Origin: Streptomyces chartreusis | Lineage (GTDB): Bacteria > Actinomycetota > Actinomycetes > Streptomycetales > Streptomycetaceae | Direction of reading: 5' to 3' | DNA length: 64,000 bases | NCBI RefSeq assembly: GCF_008704715.1 | Contig: NZ_CP023689.1 | Location: 9,362,001 to 9,426,000 of the forward strand | In this document: in pieces, positions 35,033 through 44,813 of the stretch | How positions within the stretch are numbered: position 1 is the stretch's first letter | How the letters are laid out: every line of letters starts with the position of its first letter | Notes under the pieces: model-generated | The model's input: only the letters and a program-made list of their open reading frames with translations | Database searches by the model: none | Told to the model about the DNA's origin: nothing | Program-made: the position numbers and the translations under genes

Positions 35033-35628
35033 GGCGTGAGGGTCCTCTCCAGGATGCTGCGCAGTTCCGCCAGGAAGGCGTCGCTGCTCAGGTCGGCGTC
35101 GTCCTCGTCGGTCATGGTCCGCAGGGACAGGGTGAAGGACTGGACGATCAGCAGCAGGGACCGCGCCTGCCGCTCCACGTGGCCCGCGCGCACCGAGCCG
35201 TCGGCGTGGCCCTCCTTCACGGCGTCCGCGAGCAGGGCGAGCAGCGCCATCTGGCTCGCGCCCCGGCGGTCGAGGACGTAGGGCAGGAGCAGTTCGGGAT
35301 CGACGTCCACGATCTTCTGGAAGAGCGGGTGGGCGCGGAAGGTCCGCACCCCGGCCACCAGCCCCTCGACGATCAGGCCGCGCGTGGCCGTGCCGGGCCG
35401 CCGTTCGGGCATGGCCCCCGTGGCGACCGCGACCCACTCGCGGGTCATCAAGTCCCCCACCAGGGAGCGCACATCGGGCCAGCGCCGGTACAGCGTCATC
35501 CGGGAGACGCCCGCGCGGCGGGCCACGTCGGTCAGCGTCGTACGGCGGACTCCGACGGCAAGGACACAGTCGCGCACCGCGTCGAGCACCGCGTCGCTGT
35601 CCGAGTGGTTGTGACGAATAGGCGTCAT
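35029..35628 (-). CDS. TetR-family regulator
   Basis: 199 residues. N-terminal HTH: LTDVARRAGVSRMTLYRRWPDVRSLVGDL, then a helical ligand-binding domain without recognisable ligand motif. The first codon lies directly beside an operator-like dyad and no ribosome site is visible upstream, while a TACACT hexamer sits 7 bases before the ATG, so the transcript may be leaderless. It overlaps glpD by ATGA and is divergent from the FAD-linked oxidase gene; it most likely represses both itself and that gene. Confidence 0.87.
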   Translation of the reverse strand: MTPIRHNHSDSDAVLDAVRDCVLAVGVRRTTLTDVARRAGVSRMTLYRRWPDVRSLVGDLMTREWVAVATGAMPERRPGTATRGLIVEGLVAGVRTFRAHPLFQKIVDVDPELLLPYVLDRRGASQMALLALLADAVKEGHADGSVRAGHVERQARSLLLIVQSFTLSLRTMTDEDDADLSSDAFLAELRSILERTLTP

Positions 35629-35630
35629 GT

Positions 35631-35643
35631 GTCACAGTGTAAC
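35631..35643. promoter_or_regulatory. Probable TetR operator
   Basis: GTCACAGTGTAAC: 6-base arms (one mismatch) around a central base, nested within longer GGCGT...ACGCC arms (35621-35646). It lies between the divergent TetR and FAD-oxidase genes and would cover the TetR start. Confidence 0.6.
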
Positions 35644-35702
35644 GCCTGCGAGGCCGTCCGGGACACGGCATCGCTCGAAATCGACCGGTGAGGACGACAG
35701 TC

Positions 35703-37301
<1,599 letters not shown>

Positions 37302-37440
37302 GCCGGGCCGCCCCGCCCCCGCCCGGGGCTTGACACGCCTGTTCCACTGGGCCGGTCACACCCCGCTCCACCTGCATACCTCCCACCCGCCCCCGGCCCG
37401 CCTCCGGCAGCTCCCTCCCGTCGGCCCGAAAGGCACACCG

Positions 37441-38322
37441 ATGCGACAGTTCACCGCCATCGTCAACCCCACGGCGGGCGGATCCGCCTCCGCGGCCGCT
37501 CTGCTGGAAGTGGCCCGGCCGCTGCGGGAGGCCGGGGCCGACCTGGAGACCCAGTACAGCCGCAGCCTGGCGCACGCCCGGGAGCTTGCCAGGGACGCCG
37601 GAGAGCGGGGGCGGGTGGTGCTCGCAGTCGGCGGCGACGGAATGGCCGGCGGCATCGGCGGTGCCCTCAGCGGCACCGACATGGTGCTGGGCCTCGTCCC
37701 GGCCGGCCGCGGCAACGACTTCGCGCGGGCCCTCGAACTGCCCACCGACCCGGCGGCGCTCGCCGAGGTGCTGCTCCACCACGAGCCCCGGAAGGTCGAC
37801 ACCATAGAGGTCGAGTCCGCCGTGCACGACCGCACGGCGGTCCTCGGTAGCGTGTACGCCGGAGTCGACGCGCTCGCCAACCGCCACGCCAACAACGCCA
37901 CCCTGCTGCGCGGCGCCGCCTCCTACTACGCGGGCGGACTGCGCGCCGTCACGACCTGGCGCGCCGCGCGCTACCGGGTCACCGTCGACGGTCAGGAGCA
38001 CCTGCACATCGGCTACACGGTCGTGGCCGCCAACTCCGGCTACTACGGGTCGGGTCGGCTCATCGCGCCCGACGCCCGTGTCGACGACGGCCTGCTGGAG
38101 GTCGTGATGATCCGCGAGGCCCCGCGCCGGCTGTTCTTCGCCCTGATGAACGACCTCAAGACGGGCGCCCACGTCCACCGCCCCCAGGTCGAGATACTGC
38201 GCGGCAAGGAGATACGTATCTCGGCCGACCGCGAGGTGCCCTACGGTGCCGACGGCGAGGTCGAGGCGAACCTCCCGGTCACGCTCCGCGTCCTGCCGGG
38301 AGCACTGCGCGTCCTGTGCTGA
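37441..38322 (+). CDS. Diacylglycerol/lipid kinase family protein
   Basis: 293 residues from the ATG at 37441. Motifs: IVNPTAGG at the N-terminus, nucleotide loop VLAVGGDGMAGGIGGAL, GLVPAGRGNDFARAL, and the C-terminal PDARVDDGLLEVV and ADREVPYGADGEV. These are the DagK/YegS signatures; length is typical. It phosphorylates a lipid head group such as diacylglycerol using ATP. It follows the AGPS-like gene after 139 bases on the same strand; that gap contains GC-rich sequence without a clear terminator. Confidence 0.88.
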   Translation: MRQFTAIVNPTAGGSASAAALLEVARPLREAGADLETQYSRSLAHARELARDAGERGRVVLAVGGDGMAGGIGGALSGTDMVLGLVPAGRGNDFARALELPTDPAALAEVLLHHEPRKVDTIEVESAVHDRTAVLGSVYAGVDALANRHANNATLLRGAASYYAGGLRAVTTWRAARYRVTVDGQEHLHIGYTVVAANSGYYGSGRLIAPDARVDDGLLEVVMIREAPRRLFFALMNDLKTGAHVHRPQVEILRGKEIRISADREVPYGADGEVEANLPVTLRVLPGALRVLC

Positions 38323-38337
38323 GCCCCGGGCAAGAGG

Positions 38338-38703
38338 TCATCCGCCGTCCAGGGGCATCCGCTGCCGCGTCGCCCTGAGCTGCTCGGCGGCCGCGCCGCG
38401 ATCGGCCTCGTCGTGGATGAGCAGGGCGAGCAGCGCGGCCACGGGCAGACCGGCCTCGGCGGGGTGGCGCAGCAGCTTGCCCGGCTCGATCCGGTAGATG
38501 TTGGTCCGCCCCTCGCGGACGTGGGACAGGTAGCCGTCCCCCTCCAGCTCCGCAATGATCTTCTGGACTGCGCGTTCGGTGAGCCGGCAGTGCGCCGCGA
38601 TATGCCGGATCCGGACGTCGGGGTTGTCCGCGATCGCCGCCAGTACGCGCGCGTGATTGGTCAGAAATGTCCATCCGGTGTGCGGCTCAGGGACTCCGTC
38701 CAT
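38338..38703 (-). CDS. Winged-helix (MarR-like) transcriptional regulator
   Basis: 121 residues from the ATG at 38703; a GTG at 38748 would add 15 residues that do not look like the family. Opening TGWTFLTNHARVLAAIADNPDVRIRHIAAHCRLTERAVQKIIAELEGDGYL is a MarR-type winged HTH, followed by RVREGRTNIYRI-like wing residues and a short helical tail. No ribosome site is visible. It is convergent with the lipid-kinase gene and divergent from the STAS-ANTAR gene. Similar short proteins are common in streptomycetes; targets are unknown. Confidence 0.75.
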   Translation of the reverse strand: MDGVPEPHTGWTFLTNHARVLAAIADNPDVRIRHIAAHCRLTERAVQKIIAELEGDGYLSHVREGRTNIYRIEPGKLLRHPAEAGLPVAALLALLIHDEADRGAAAEQLRATRQRMPLDGG

Positions 38704-38830
38704 GTGCCAACAGTACGGCTCGGGGTTCACGTATACAAATACACGCACTGAATTTCATGTATCTGTTGACGTGTTCGAGAGTTCGGGTCACCCTGGTGCG
38801 GAGACGGGGAGCACTTGAGGAGAGGCGGAC

Positions 38831-39505
38831 ATGTCCGAGCTCACGTCCTCTGTGCCCGGCCCTGACGGCGACCGGGTCAGTGTGGAGGTACGCGGTGAAC
38901 TCGACCTCGACACCAGCGAGCGGCTGCGCGGTGCCCTCCGCGAAGCCCTGCGCCGCTCGGTCCGAGGCGTCGATCTGGACCTGAAGGGCGTCACGTTCTG
39001 CGACTGTGCGGCCCTGAACATCCTGCTCGCGCTACGCCTGCGTGCGCTCAGGCAGGGCAAGACGGTCGTGATCAGTGCCAGTGGTGCGGTCGTCGACCGA
39101 CTGCTCGACCTGACGCGGACGCGGGAGCTGTTCGCCGGTCCGGGTGCCGACGACGAGGGCGCGTCGGCCGCCGGGTCGCGCGAGGTGGCGGAGGTCTCCG
39201 AGGACTTCGTGGAGGACCTGCGGATCGAGGTCGCCCAGCTGCGCCGGGCGATGCAGACCCGGCCGACCATCGACCTGGCCCGCGGCATCCTCATGGCCTC
39301 GTTCGGCCTGAGCTCCGAGGACGCCTGGACGGTGCTGGTCGAGGCCTCCCAGAACACCAACACGAAACTGCACGCCCTCGCCGGCGACCTGGTCACGGCC
39401 GTGAAGGGCGAACCGCTGCCCGAAGCGGTGCGGGAGCAGCTGTCGTCCGCCGTCGCCAAGGTCGGCTCCGCCCGACCCGTGGCCGGAGCGTCGCGGTTGC
39501 GTTGA
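38831..39505 (+). CDS. STAS-ANTAR fusion regulator
   Basis: 224 residues. Residues 1-100 are a STAS (anti-sigma-factor antagonist-like) domain: VEVRGELDLDTSERLRGAL and VDLDLKGVTFCDCAALNILL. At the position where SpoIIAA-type proteins have the phosphorylated Ser (MDSSGLG), this one has DCAAL, so the usual phospho-switch is missing. Residues about 128-192 are an ANTAR RNA-binding domain: RPTIDLARGILMASFGLSSEDAWTVLVEASQNTNTKLHALA. ANTAR domains bind tandem RNA hairpins and prevent termination. The fusion suggests a partner-controlled antiterminator. GAGGAGAGGCGGAC lies just before the ATG. Confidence 0.85.
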   Translation: MSELTSSVPGPDGDRVSVEVRGELDLDTSERLRGALREALRRSVRGVDLDLKGVTFCDCAALNILLALRLRALRQGKTVVISASGAVVDRLLDLTRTRELFAGPGADDEGASAAGSREVAEVSEDFVEDLRIEVAQLRRAMQTRPTIDLARGILMASFGLSSEDAWTVLVEASQNTNTKLHALAGDLVTAVKGEPLPEAVREQLSSAVAKVGSARPVAGASRLR

Positions 39506-39533
39506 TCGGCGGCGCGACGGCAGGGTTCGGGGT

Positions 39534-39986
39534 GTGCCTACCTTGCTGATCGTGCATCACACCCCCTCGCCCAACTGCCAGGCCATGCTCGAAGCCGTCG
39601 TCTCCGGTGCGACCGCGCCCGAGATCGAGGGCGTCGACGTCGTGCGGCGGGCGGCCCTGTCGGCCACGGCGTCCGACGTGCTCGACGCCGACGCGTACCT
39701 CCTGGGCACCCCCGCCAACCTCGGCTACATCTCGGGCGCCCTGAAGCACTTCTTCGACCAGATCTACTACCCGTGCCTTGACGCGACCCGAGGCCGCCCC
39801 TTTGGCTACTACGTGCACGGCGGCAGCGACGTGACCGGCGCCGTGCGGGCCGTCGACGCCATCACGACCGGCCTCGCCTGGCAGCGCGCCGCGCAGCCCG
39901 TGAAGGTGACCGGTGAGCCCGGCAAGGCCGACACCGAGGCCTGCTGGGAACTGGGGGCCACGCTCGCCGCCGGACTGATGGACTGA
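39534..39986 (+). CDS. Flavodoxin-fold NAD(P)H-dependent reductase-like protein
   Basis: 150 residues. The N-terminal PTLLIVHHTPSPNCQAMLEAV corresponds to the FMN phosphate loop, followed by DADAYLLGTPANLGYISGALKHFFDQIYYPC, the motif that packs on the flavin in flavodoxin/NADPH-dependent FMN-reductase proteins. The GTG start has only a weak upstream site. It stands alone, 28 bases after the STAS-ANTAR gene. The fold call is good; the reaction is unknown. Confidence 0.78.
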   Translation: MPTLLIVHHTPSPNCQAMLEAVVSGATAPEIEGVDVVRRAALSATASDVLDADAYLLGTPANLGYISGALKHFFDQIYYPCLDATRGRPFGYYVHGGSDVTGAVRAVDAITTGLAWQRAAQPVKVTGEPGKADTEACWELGATLAAGLMD

Positions 39987-40162
39987 GCAGGGCTTCCCGT
40001 CGCTCAGGTTTCGGTTCGAACACCGTTGCTCAGACGAGGTTTACGCGGCTCATAAGATATTTCTGAGAATTCCTGAGGCGGTTGAACACTGCGCCGTCGG
40101 CCTGCGTATAGGACCGGGGGATTTTCATGCCCTGACCGACCACGAGGCGTAGGAGTACTTCC

Positions 40163-42232
40163 TTGGGACGCAGCACGCGAAGACGCCCAACGGGCGCACG
40201 GCGCGCGACCTTTGCAGCGGTCGCGCTGATGTTGGGCGGCGGCGGCCTTGTTGGGGCCAACGTCTATGCCTCGGCGACCGAAGACGGCGGAGCCGACTCC
40301 GCCGAGACGTTGTCCTCCCCGGCCGGCACGATCGACTGCCCGGACGTCGGCGACAAGCTGACGGATGTGCCGGAGGATGCCAAGGAGGACGTCGCGAAGG
40401 AGCTGGCCCTCCTTGACCAGCAGATAGCCGACGCCTACCAGCGGTTGACGGAGGCGGCGCAGGCGATCAAGCAGGACCCCGGCTTCGCCGACAACGCGAT
40501 CATGAAGCCGCTGAAGGAGAAGCGCGGCGCGACGATCGAGCGGATCGCCATCGCCGTGGACCGCACGGGGGACCGGCCCGAGGGCCTGGACGGCCTCGCG
40601 GACTGCACCCTGCGGGCCCCCGAGCCCGAGAGCGGTGACCAGGCGAACGGCGCCGACGGCGGGGACGGCGCCCAGGACAACGGCGGCGACAACCAGAACG
40701 GCGCCGGTCAGGGCGGCCAGCAGCAGGGCGACGGCGGCCAGAACGCCGGCAACGGCGGACAGGCCGGCAACGGCCCCAACGCGGCGGACTACCAGGACAT
40801 CAAGTCCGTACAGCCCAACGTCCAGAAGCCGGCCCTGTCCTCGGACGCCTCCCGTGGCACCTTCGCCACCAGCTGCGGCGTCAACGACAACGGCCTGTTC
40901 AACTCGGACAACGTCATCGTGGCCCCCGGTGTCTCCAACGGCGCCCACCACTTCCACGACTACATCGGCAACCAGTCCAACGACGCCTTCGCGAGCGACG
41001 AGGACCTGGCGAACGCCGAGACCAGCTGTGTGAACCAGGGCGACAAGTCCACGTACTACTGGCCCGTGATCCGTCTCCAGAACGGTTCGCAGGAGCAGGA
41101 CGCCAACTCGCCCGGCGGCGGCATCGAGGGCAACGCCGGTGAGATCGTCACCCCCAAGGAGGTGACGCTGAACTTCGTGGGCAGCCCGCGCAGCAAGGTC
41201 ACCGAGATGCCGCGTCTGCTGCGCATCATCACCGGTGACGCGAAGGCGTTCATCAACGGCACCGCGAACGCCAACGCCTCCTGGAGCTGCACCGGCTTCG
41301 AGGACCGGCAGCTGAAGGACAAGTACCCGCTGTGCCCGCAGGGCAGTGACGTGGTGCGCACCTTCAAGTTCCAGAGCTGCTGGGACGGGACGAACATCGA
41401 CAGCGCCAACCACCGCACGCACGTGGCGTTCGCCGCGGCGGACGGCAGCTGCGCGAACGGCTTCAAGGCCATCCCGCAGCTGGTGCAGCGCATCGTCTAC
41501 GACGTCAACGCGCCGAGCCTCCAGGACGGCGGCAAGACGACCCCGCTGTTCGCGGTGGACTCCTTCCCGGAGCAGCTGCACAAGCCCGTCACCGACCACG
41601 GCGACTTCATCAACGTCTTCGACGAGAAGCTGATGGGCGAGATGGTCGACTGCATCAACTCCGGCCGCAAGTGCGGTGTCGGCGCCGACGAGGGCGACGA
41701 CCCGGGCCAGGAGGAGCCCACCGAGGAGCCGACCGAGGCACCCACCACGCCGCCGGCCGACGACAAGCCGGAGCCGGGCGACGGAGGCAACGAGCAGACG
41801 GACCCGCCGGCGAACGACGACCCGGCGACCGAGGCCCCGGAGACCGGCAAGCCGGCCACCGAGAAGCCCGAGACCGAGGCTCCCGCGAACGACGAGCCCG
41901 GTGACGACGCCCCCGCCACCGACCCGGCGGACGACGGCAAGCCCACCCTGTCCAGCACGGTAGCGCCCAAGTCCGACGGAACCCCGTCGGCCGCCGCGGG
42001 CGACGACCAGGCGCAGGGCGGCTCCGGCGACGACGAGAACGCGGGAGGCGCCTCGGCGCAGACCCAGCCTCCCGCCGAGGACACCGAGGACAGCCTGGGG
42101 ACCAAGCCCCAGGCGGTCGGCGGCAACCTGGCCGAGACGGGCGCCACCACGCTGTGGCCCGCCGCGGGCGGCGCCGTCCTCCTCATCGGCGGCTTCCTGG
42201 TGCTGATGCGCGCCAGGCGCAGCGCCCGATAG
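40163..42232 (+). CDS. LAETG cell-wall-anchored DUF1996 protein
   Basis: 689 residues. The start is TTG at 40163, supported by AGGAG 7 bases upstream and because the basic n-region (STRRRPTGARRAT) of the signal peptide begins immediately after it. Then a hydrophobic core, a helical segment (about 60-140), a Gly/Asn/Gln-rich linker and a DUF1996 domain (about 215-510) with HHFHDYIGNQ and many Cys. A Pro/Glu/Asp/Thr-rich stalk (about 515-650) leads to NLAETG, a hydrophobic helix and RARRSAR tail: a sortase signal of the LAXTG type used by class E sortases. The protein should be exported and linked to peptidoglycan. DUF1996 function is unknown; some members sit next to carbohydrate-binding modules. 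Confidence 0.88.
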   Translation: MGRSTRRRPTGARRATFAAVALMLGGGGLVGANVYASATEDGGADSAETLSSPAGTIDCPDVGDKLTDVPEDAKEDVAKELALLDQQIADAYQRLTEAAQAIKQDPGFADNAIMKPLKEKRGATIERIAIAVDRTGDRPEGLDGLADCTLRAPEPESGDQANGADGGDGAQDNGGDNQNGAGQGGQQQGDGGQNAGNGGQAGNGPNAADYQDIKSVQPNVQKPALSSDASRGTFATSCGVNDNGLFNSDNVIVAPGVSNGAHHFHDYIGNQSNDAFASDEDLANAETSCVNQGDKSTYYWPVIRLQNGSQEQDANSPGGGIEGNAGEIVTPKEVTLNFVGSPRSKVTEMPRLLRIITGDAKAFINGTANANASWSCTGFEDRQLKDKYPLCPQGSDVVRTFKFQSCWDGTNIDSANHRTHVAFAAADGSCANGFKAIPQLVQRIVYDVNAPSLQDGGKTTPLFAVDSFPEQLHKPVTDHGDFINVFDEKLMGEMVDCINSGRKCGVGADEGDDPGQEEPTEEPTEAPTTPPADDKPEPGDGGNEQTDPPANDDPATEAPETGKPATEKPETEAPANDEPGDDAPATDPADDGKPTLSSTVAPKSDGTPSAAAGDDQAQGGSGDDENAGGASAQTQPPAEDTEDSLGTKPQAVGGNLAETGATTLWPAAGGAVLLIGGFLVLMRARRSAR

Positions 42233-42281
42233 GGGTGACAACGCAACAGGGGAACGGCGCGTGAGGCGCTGACATCCCGCG

Positions 42282-42314
42282 AGGGCCCGGACCGGTTCAC
42301 CCGGTCCGGGCCCT
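42282..42314. terminator. Strong hairpin terminator
   Basis: Perfect 14-base stem AGGGCCCGGACCGG / CCGGTCCGGGCCCT with loop TTCAC, 50 bases after the wall-protein gene and 55 bases before the next gene. No U-tract. Confidence 0.8.
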
Positions 42315-42368
42315 TCGCGTTCCCCGGCTTCGGGGTGCCACGACGCCGGTCCTGACATCCTGGGCGGC

Positions 42369-43148
42369 ATGGCGACGCTCAACGGAAAGCTCGTTTCCCC
42401 CGATGAACTGCTGTCCCTGGCCCTGGTCAACGTGGGCCACTTCACGACCATGCGAGTGGAGGAGGACGGCGTTCGCGGCCTGCCGCTGCACATGGAACGA
42501 CTCAGGAAGGACTGCCGGGCCGTGTGGGGTGCCGACCTCGACACCGCGCGCGTCCGCGACTTCGTCCGCCGGGCCCTGGACGGACGGCCGCTGCCGTGCG
42601 TCGTCCGAGTGACCGTCTACGACCCCGGAGTCGACATGGTCCACCTCGCGGAGGCCGGGGAACCACAGGTCCTGGTCACGGTGCGCGGAGCCGGCGCGCT
42701 GCCGCCGGCTCCGCTGCGCGTCAGGAGCATGCCCTACGAGCGGGACCTGCCCGAGGTGAAGCACGTCGGGCTCTTCGGGGCCCTGCACATCCGGCGAAGC
42801 GCCCAACTCGCCGGGTTCGACGACGCCTTGTTCATCGGACGCGACGGACTCGTCAGCGAAGGCAGCACCTGGAACGTCGGATTCGTCGACCGGGACGGCA
42901 CGGTGGTGTGGCCACAGGCGCCTGTCCTGCCCGGAGTCACCATGGCGCTGCTTCGGCAGCGCGCCGAACACCGCGTCGCCACCGTCACCCTGGAACAGGC
43001 CAAGGGCATGGCAGCCGCATTCGCCACGAACACCGGCATCGGCGTGCGGACCGTCGCCGCGATCGACGACACCGAACTCGCCACCGAGCACCCCGCGCTG
43101 GACCGGCTGCGCGAGAGCTACCTTTCCGTGCCGGGCGAGAGCCTCTAG
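42369..43148 (+). CDS. Class IV aminotransferase-like PLP enzyme
   Basis: 259 residues, fold type IV of PLP enzymes (branched-chain aminotransferase/aminodeoxychorismate lyase). N-terminal FTTMRVEEDGVRGLPLHMERL, PLP-binding Lys in LPEVKHVG, then DDALFIGRDGLVSEGSTWNVGFV with the conserved Glu and Asn, and PGVTMALL. Length is slightly short of 4-amino-4-deoxychorismate lyases (about 270). It stands alone downstream of a strong terminator and converges with the SDR gene with a 4-base overlap. Whether it makes p-aminobenzoate or transaminates is not decidable from sequence. Confidence 0.83.
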   Translation: MATLNGKLVSPDELLSLALVNVGHFTTMRVEEDGVRGLPLHMERLRKDCRAVWGADLDTARVRDFVRRALDGRPLPCVVRVTVYDPGVDMVHLAEAGEPQVLVTVRGAGALPPAPLRVRSMPYERDLPEVKHVGLFGALHIRRSAQLAGFDDALFIGRDGLVSEGSTWNVGFVDRDGTVVWPQAPVLPGVTMALLRQRAEHRVATVTLEQAKGMAAAFATNTGIGVRTVAAIDDTELATEHPALDRLRESYLSVPGESL

Positions 43149-43894
43149 TCCACGATCGCGCCACAGGAGATGTTCACGTCCGTCGCGGTGAGCGTGCGGG
43201 CCCGGTCCGAGGCGGCGAAGGCGGCCACGTCGCCGACGTCCGTGAGGGTCGCGGCCCGGCCGAGCTGGGTCGCGTCGACCAGGCTGTCGACGATGGCCTC
43301 CGCCCCGGGGAACTCCATGGGCAGGGATTCCGGTACGCCGCCGGACTTCAGCGTCACGACCCGGATGCCGTGCGGGCCCAGCTCGATCGCCCACTGCCGG
43401 CGCAGCCCCTCCAGCGCGTCCAGCGCGATCTTGAAGCCGCCGAGTCCGGGCAGGGTCTGCGTCCCGCCGCCACCGAAGGCGAGGATCACTCCCGCGCGGC
43501 GCTCGGTCATGTGGCGGGCCGCCGCCCGGGTCGTCAGGAACTGCGAGCGCATCGCCGTCACGATGGGCTGGAGGAAGTCCGCCTCGGAGATCTCCATCAG
43601 CGGTTGCTGGACGTCGCCGTAGCCGATCGCGTTGAACGAGACGTCGATCCGTCCCGCCCGTGCGGCGACATCGTCCACGAAGGCGTCCACCGCTGCCTCG
43701 TCGCCCGCGTCGACCACGGCCGTCTCCGCGTCCCCGCCCGCGGCACGGATCTCCTCGGCGACCTTGTCGAGCGGTGCGGCGGTCCGCCCGGCGAGGAAGA
43801 CCCGCGCCCCCTCACGGGCGAAGGCGCGTGCCGCCGCCCCACCGATGGAGCCACCCGCGCCGTACACCACCGCGACCTTGTCCTTGAGCAACAT
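43145..43894 (-). CDS. SDR-family protein lacking the canonical catalytic Tyr
   Basis: 249 residues. Cofactor motif VVYGAGGSIGGAAARAF, LAGRTAAPLDKVAEEI (Arg favours NADP), SFNAIGYGD in place of NNAG. The usual Ser is in a Gly-rich ILAFGGGG, and the YxxxK motif reads LGGFK: Lys is kept but Tyr is Leu. C-terminal GPHGIRVVTLKSGGVPES is normal for the family. This is a recognisable actinobacterial SDR subgroup, so it may bind cofactor and work by another mechanism or act as a non-enzymatic protein. CGGAGA precedes the ATG. Monocistronic. Confidence 0.8.
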   Translation of the reverse strand: MLLKDKVAVVYGAGGSIGGAAARAFAREGARVFLAGRTAAPLDKVAEEIRAAGGDAETAVVDAGDEAAVDAFVDDVAARAGRIDVSFNAIGYGDVQQPLMEISEADFLQPIVTAMRSQFLTTRAAARHMTERRAGVILAFGGGGTQTLPGLGGFKIALDALEGLRRQWAIELGPHGIRVVTLKSGGVPESLPMEFPGAEAIVDSLVDATQLGRAATLTDVGDVAAFAASDRARTLTATDVNISCGAIVD

Positions 43895-44005
43895 GATCGA
43901 TCTCCGTTCCGATCGGCTGTCGGCCGGCCGGCCGCGCGGTGCGGCCCCAGCCCTCTCATCCGATACGTCGGCGCCGGATTCCGGAATTCGACACGCGTGA
44001 GCGGA

Positions 44006-44767
44006 TCAGGGCGTGGGGATGCCGGCGGGGCGCGCCGGACGGCCGAGCCGGACCGGGACGCCGGGGGAGTACAGCACGCTGGCCGGGGCGCCGCTCGGGG
44101 CCGGCAGTCCGGCCGCCGTGATCAGGTTCTCCTTGCAGGTCAGCAGCTCGGCGCGGTACAGCGGCCACCGGGGGTGGTGGTTGGGCAGGAACGCCAGCGA
44201 TTCGGGCCCGCCGAAGAAGGCGTTGTGCATGCCCCAGCGCGCGGTGAGGAAGTGCTCCAGCTCGGTGGGCTCCTCGATGCGTTCGCCGGTGCGCACGGTG
44301 ATGCGGCTGTACGCGCCGCGCGGCCCCGGCCAGCGGCGGGAACTGGTGTAGGTGACGGTGTCGCCGGCCTGCCGGACGGACATCCGGGACCACAGGTACG
44401 GCAGCCGGAAGCCGGCGCGCCCCATCACGACCGGGATCAGCCGCGAGGCGTCCATCGACCGGAACACGACCCCGCGCCGCCCGTGCTCGTCCACCGAGTA
44501 CAGCCGCACGTTCGTCTCCGGGAAGGTCCCGAGATACGGCACCCCCGGCATCCGCAGCCAGCCCACCCGGTGCATCCGGAAGGCGACAAGACCGACGTAG
44601 GTGACCCCGTCGTGGGTGTCCGCGACGGTGCCCCGCGGCAGCAGCGCCGTCACCACGGCGGGGTCGACCGCCCAGTGGACGAAGGCGAGGTCCAACCACT
44701 CCTGGGTGAGGAGCGGAGTGCGTATACGGGCGGGGGCGTCCGGCGTGACGGGCGTGGGTTTCGGCAC
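44006..44767 (-). CDS. DUF2071 (YqjF-like) protein
   Basis: 253 residues from GTG at 44767 (no clear ribosome site; other starts are possible). The pattern LTQEWLDLAFVHWAVDPAVVTALLPRGTVADTHDGVTYVGLVAFRM, then TFPETNVRLYSVDEHGRRGVVFRSMDA and a C-terminal WPLYRAELLTCKENLI is the DUF2071 family, predicted to have an acetoacetate-decarboxylase-like fold. Function is unknown. It follows the TetR gene on the same strand after 46 bases and is probably co-transcribed. Confidence 0.8.
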   Translation of the reverse strand: MPKPTPVTPDAPARIRTPLLTQEWLDLAFVHWAVDPAVVTALLPRGTVADTHDGVTYVGLVAFRMHRVGWLRMPGVPYLGTFPETNVRLYSVDEHGRRGVVFRSMDASRLIPVVMGRAGFRLPYLWSRMSVRQAGDTVTYTSSRRWPGPRGAYSRITVRTGERIEEPTELEHFLTARWGMHNAFFGGPESLAFLPNHHPRWPLYRAELLTCKENLITAAGLPAPSGAPASVLYSPGVPVRLGRPARPAGIPTP

Positions 44768-44813
44768 GATGACAGGATGACAGAACCGGCCCCGCGCTCC
44801 GTGGAACCCCAGG

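Noticed and set aside
37302..37440. GC-rich stretch after the AGPS-like gene considered as a terminator
   Set aside because: Only a 6-base CCGGGC/GCCCGG pairing within C-rich sequence was found, too weak to call.
38766..38794. TTGACG upstream of the STAS-ANTAR gene considered as a promoter
   Set aside because: No acceptable -10 hexamer at 16-19 bases spacing.
40620..40800. Gly/Asn/Gln-rich repeats in the wall protein considered as tandem DNA repeats
   Set aside because: The periodicity is loose and follows the amino-acid composition of a linker; no exact unit repeats.
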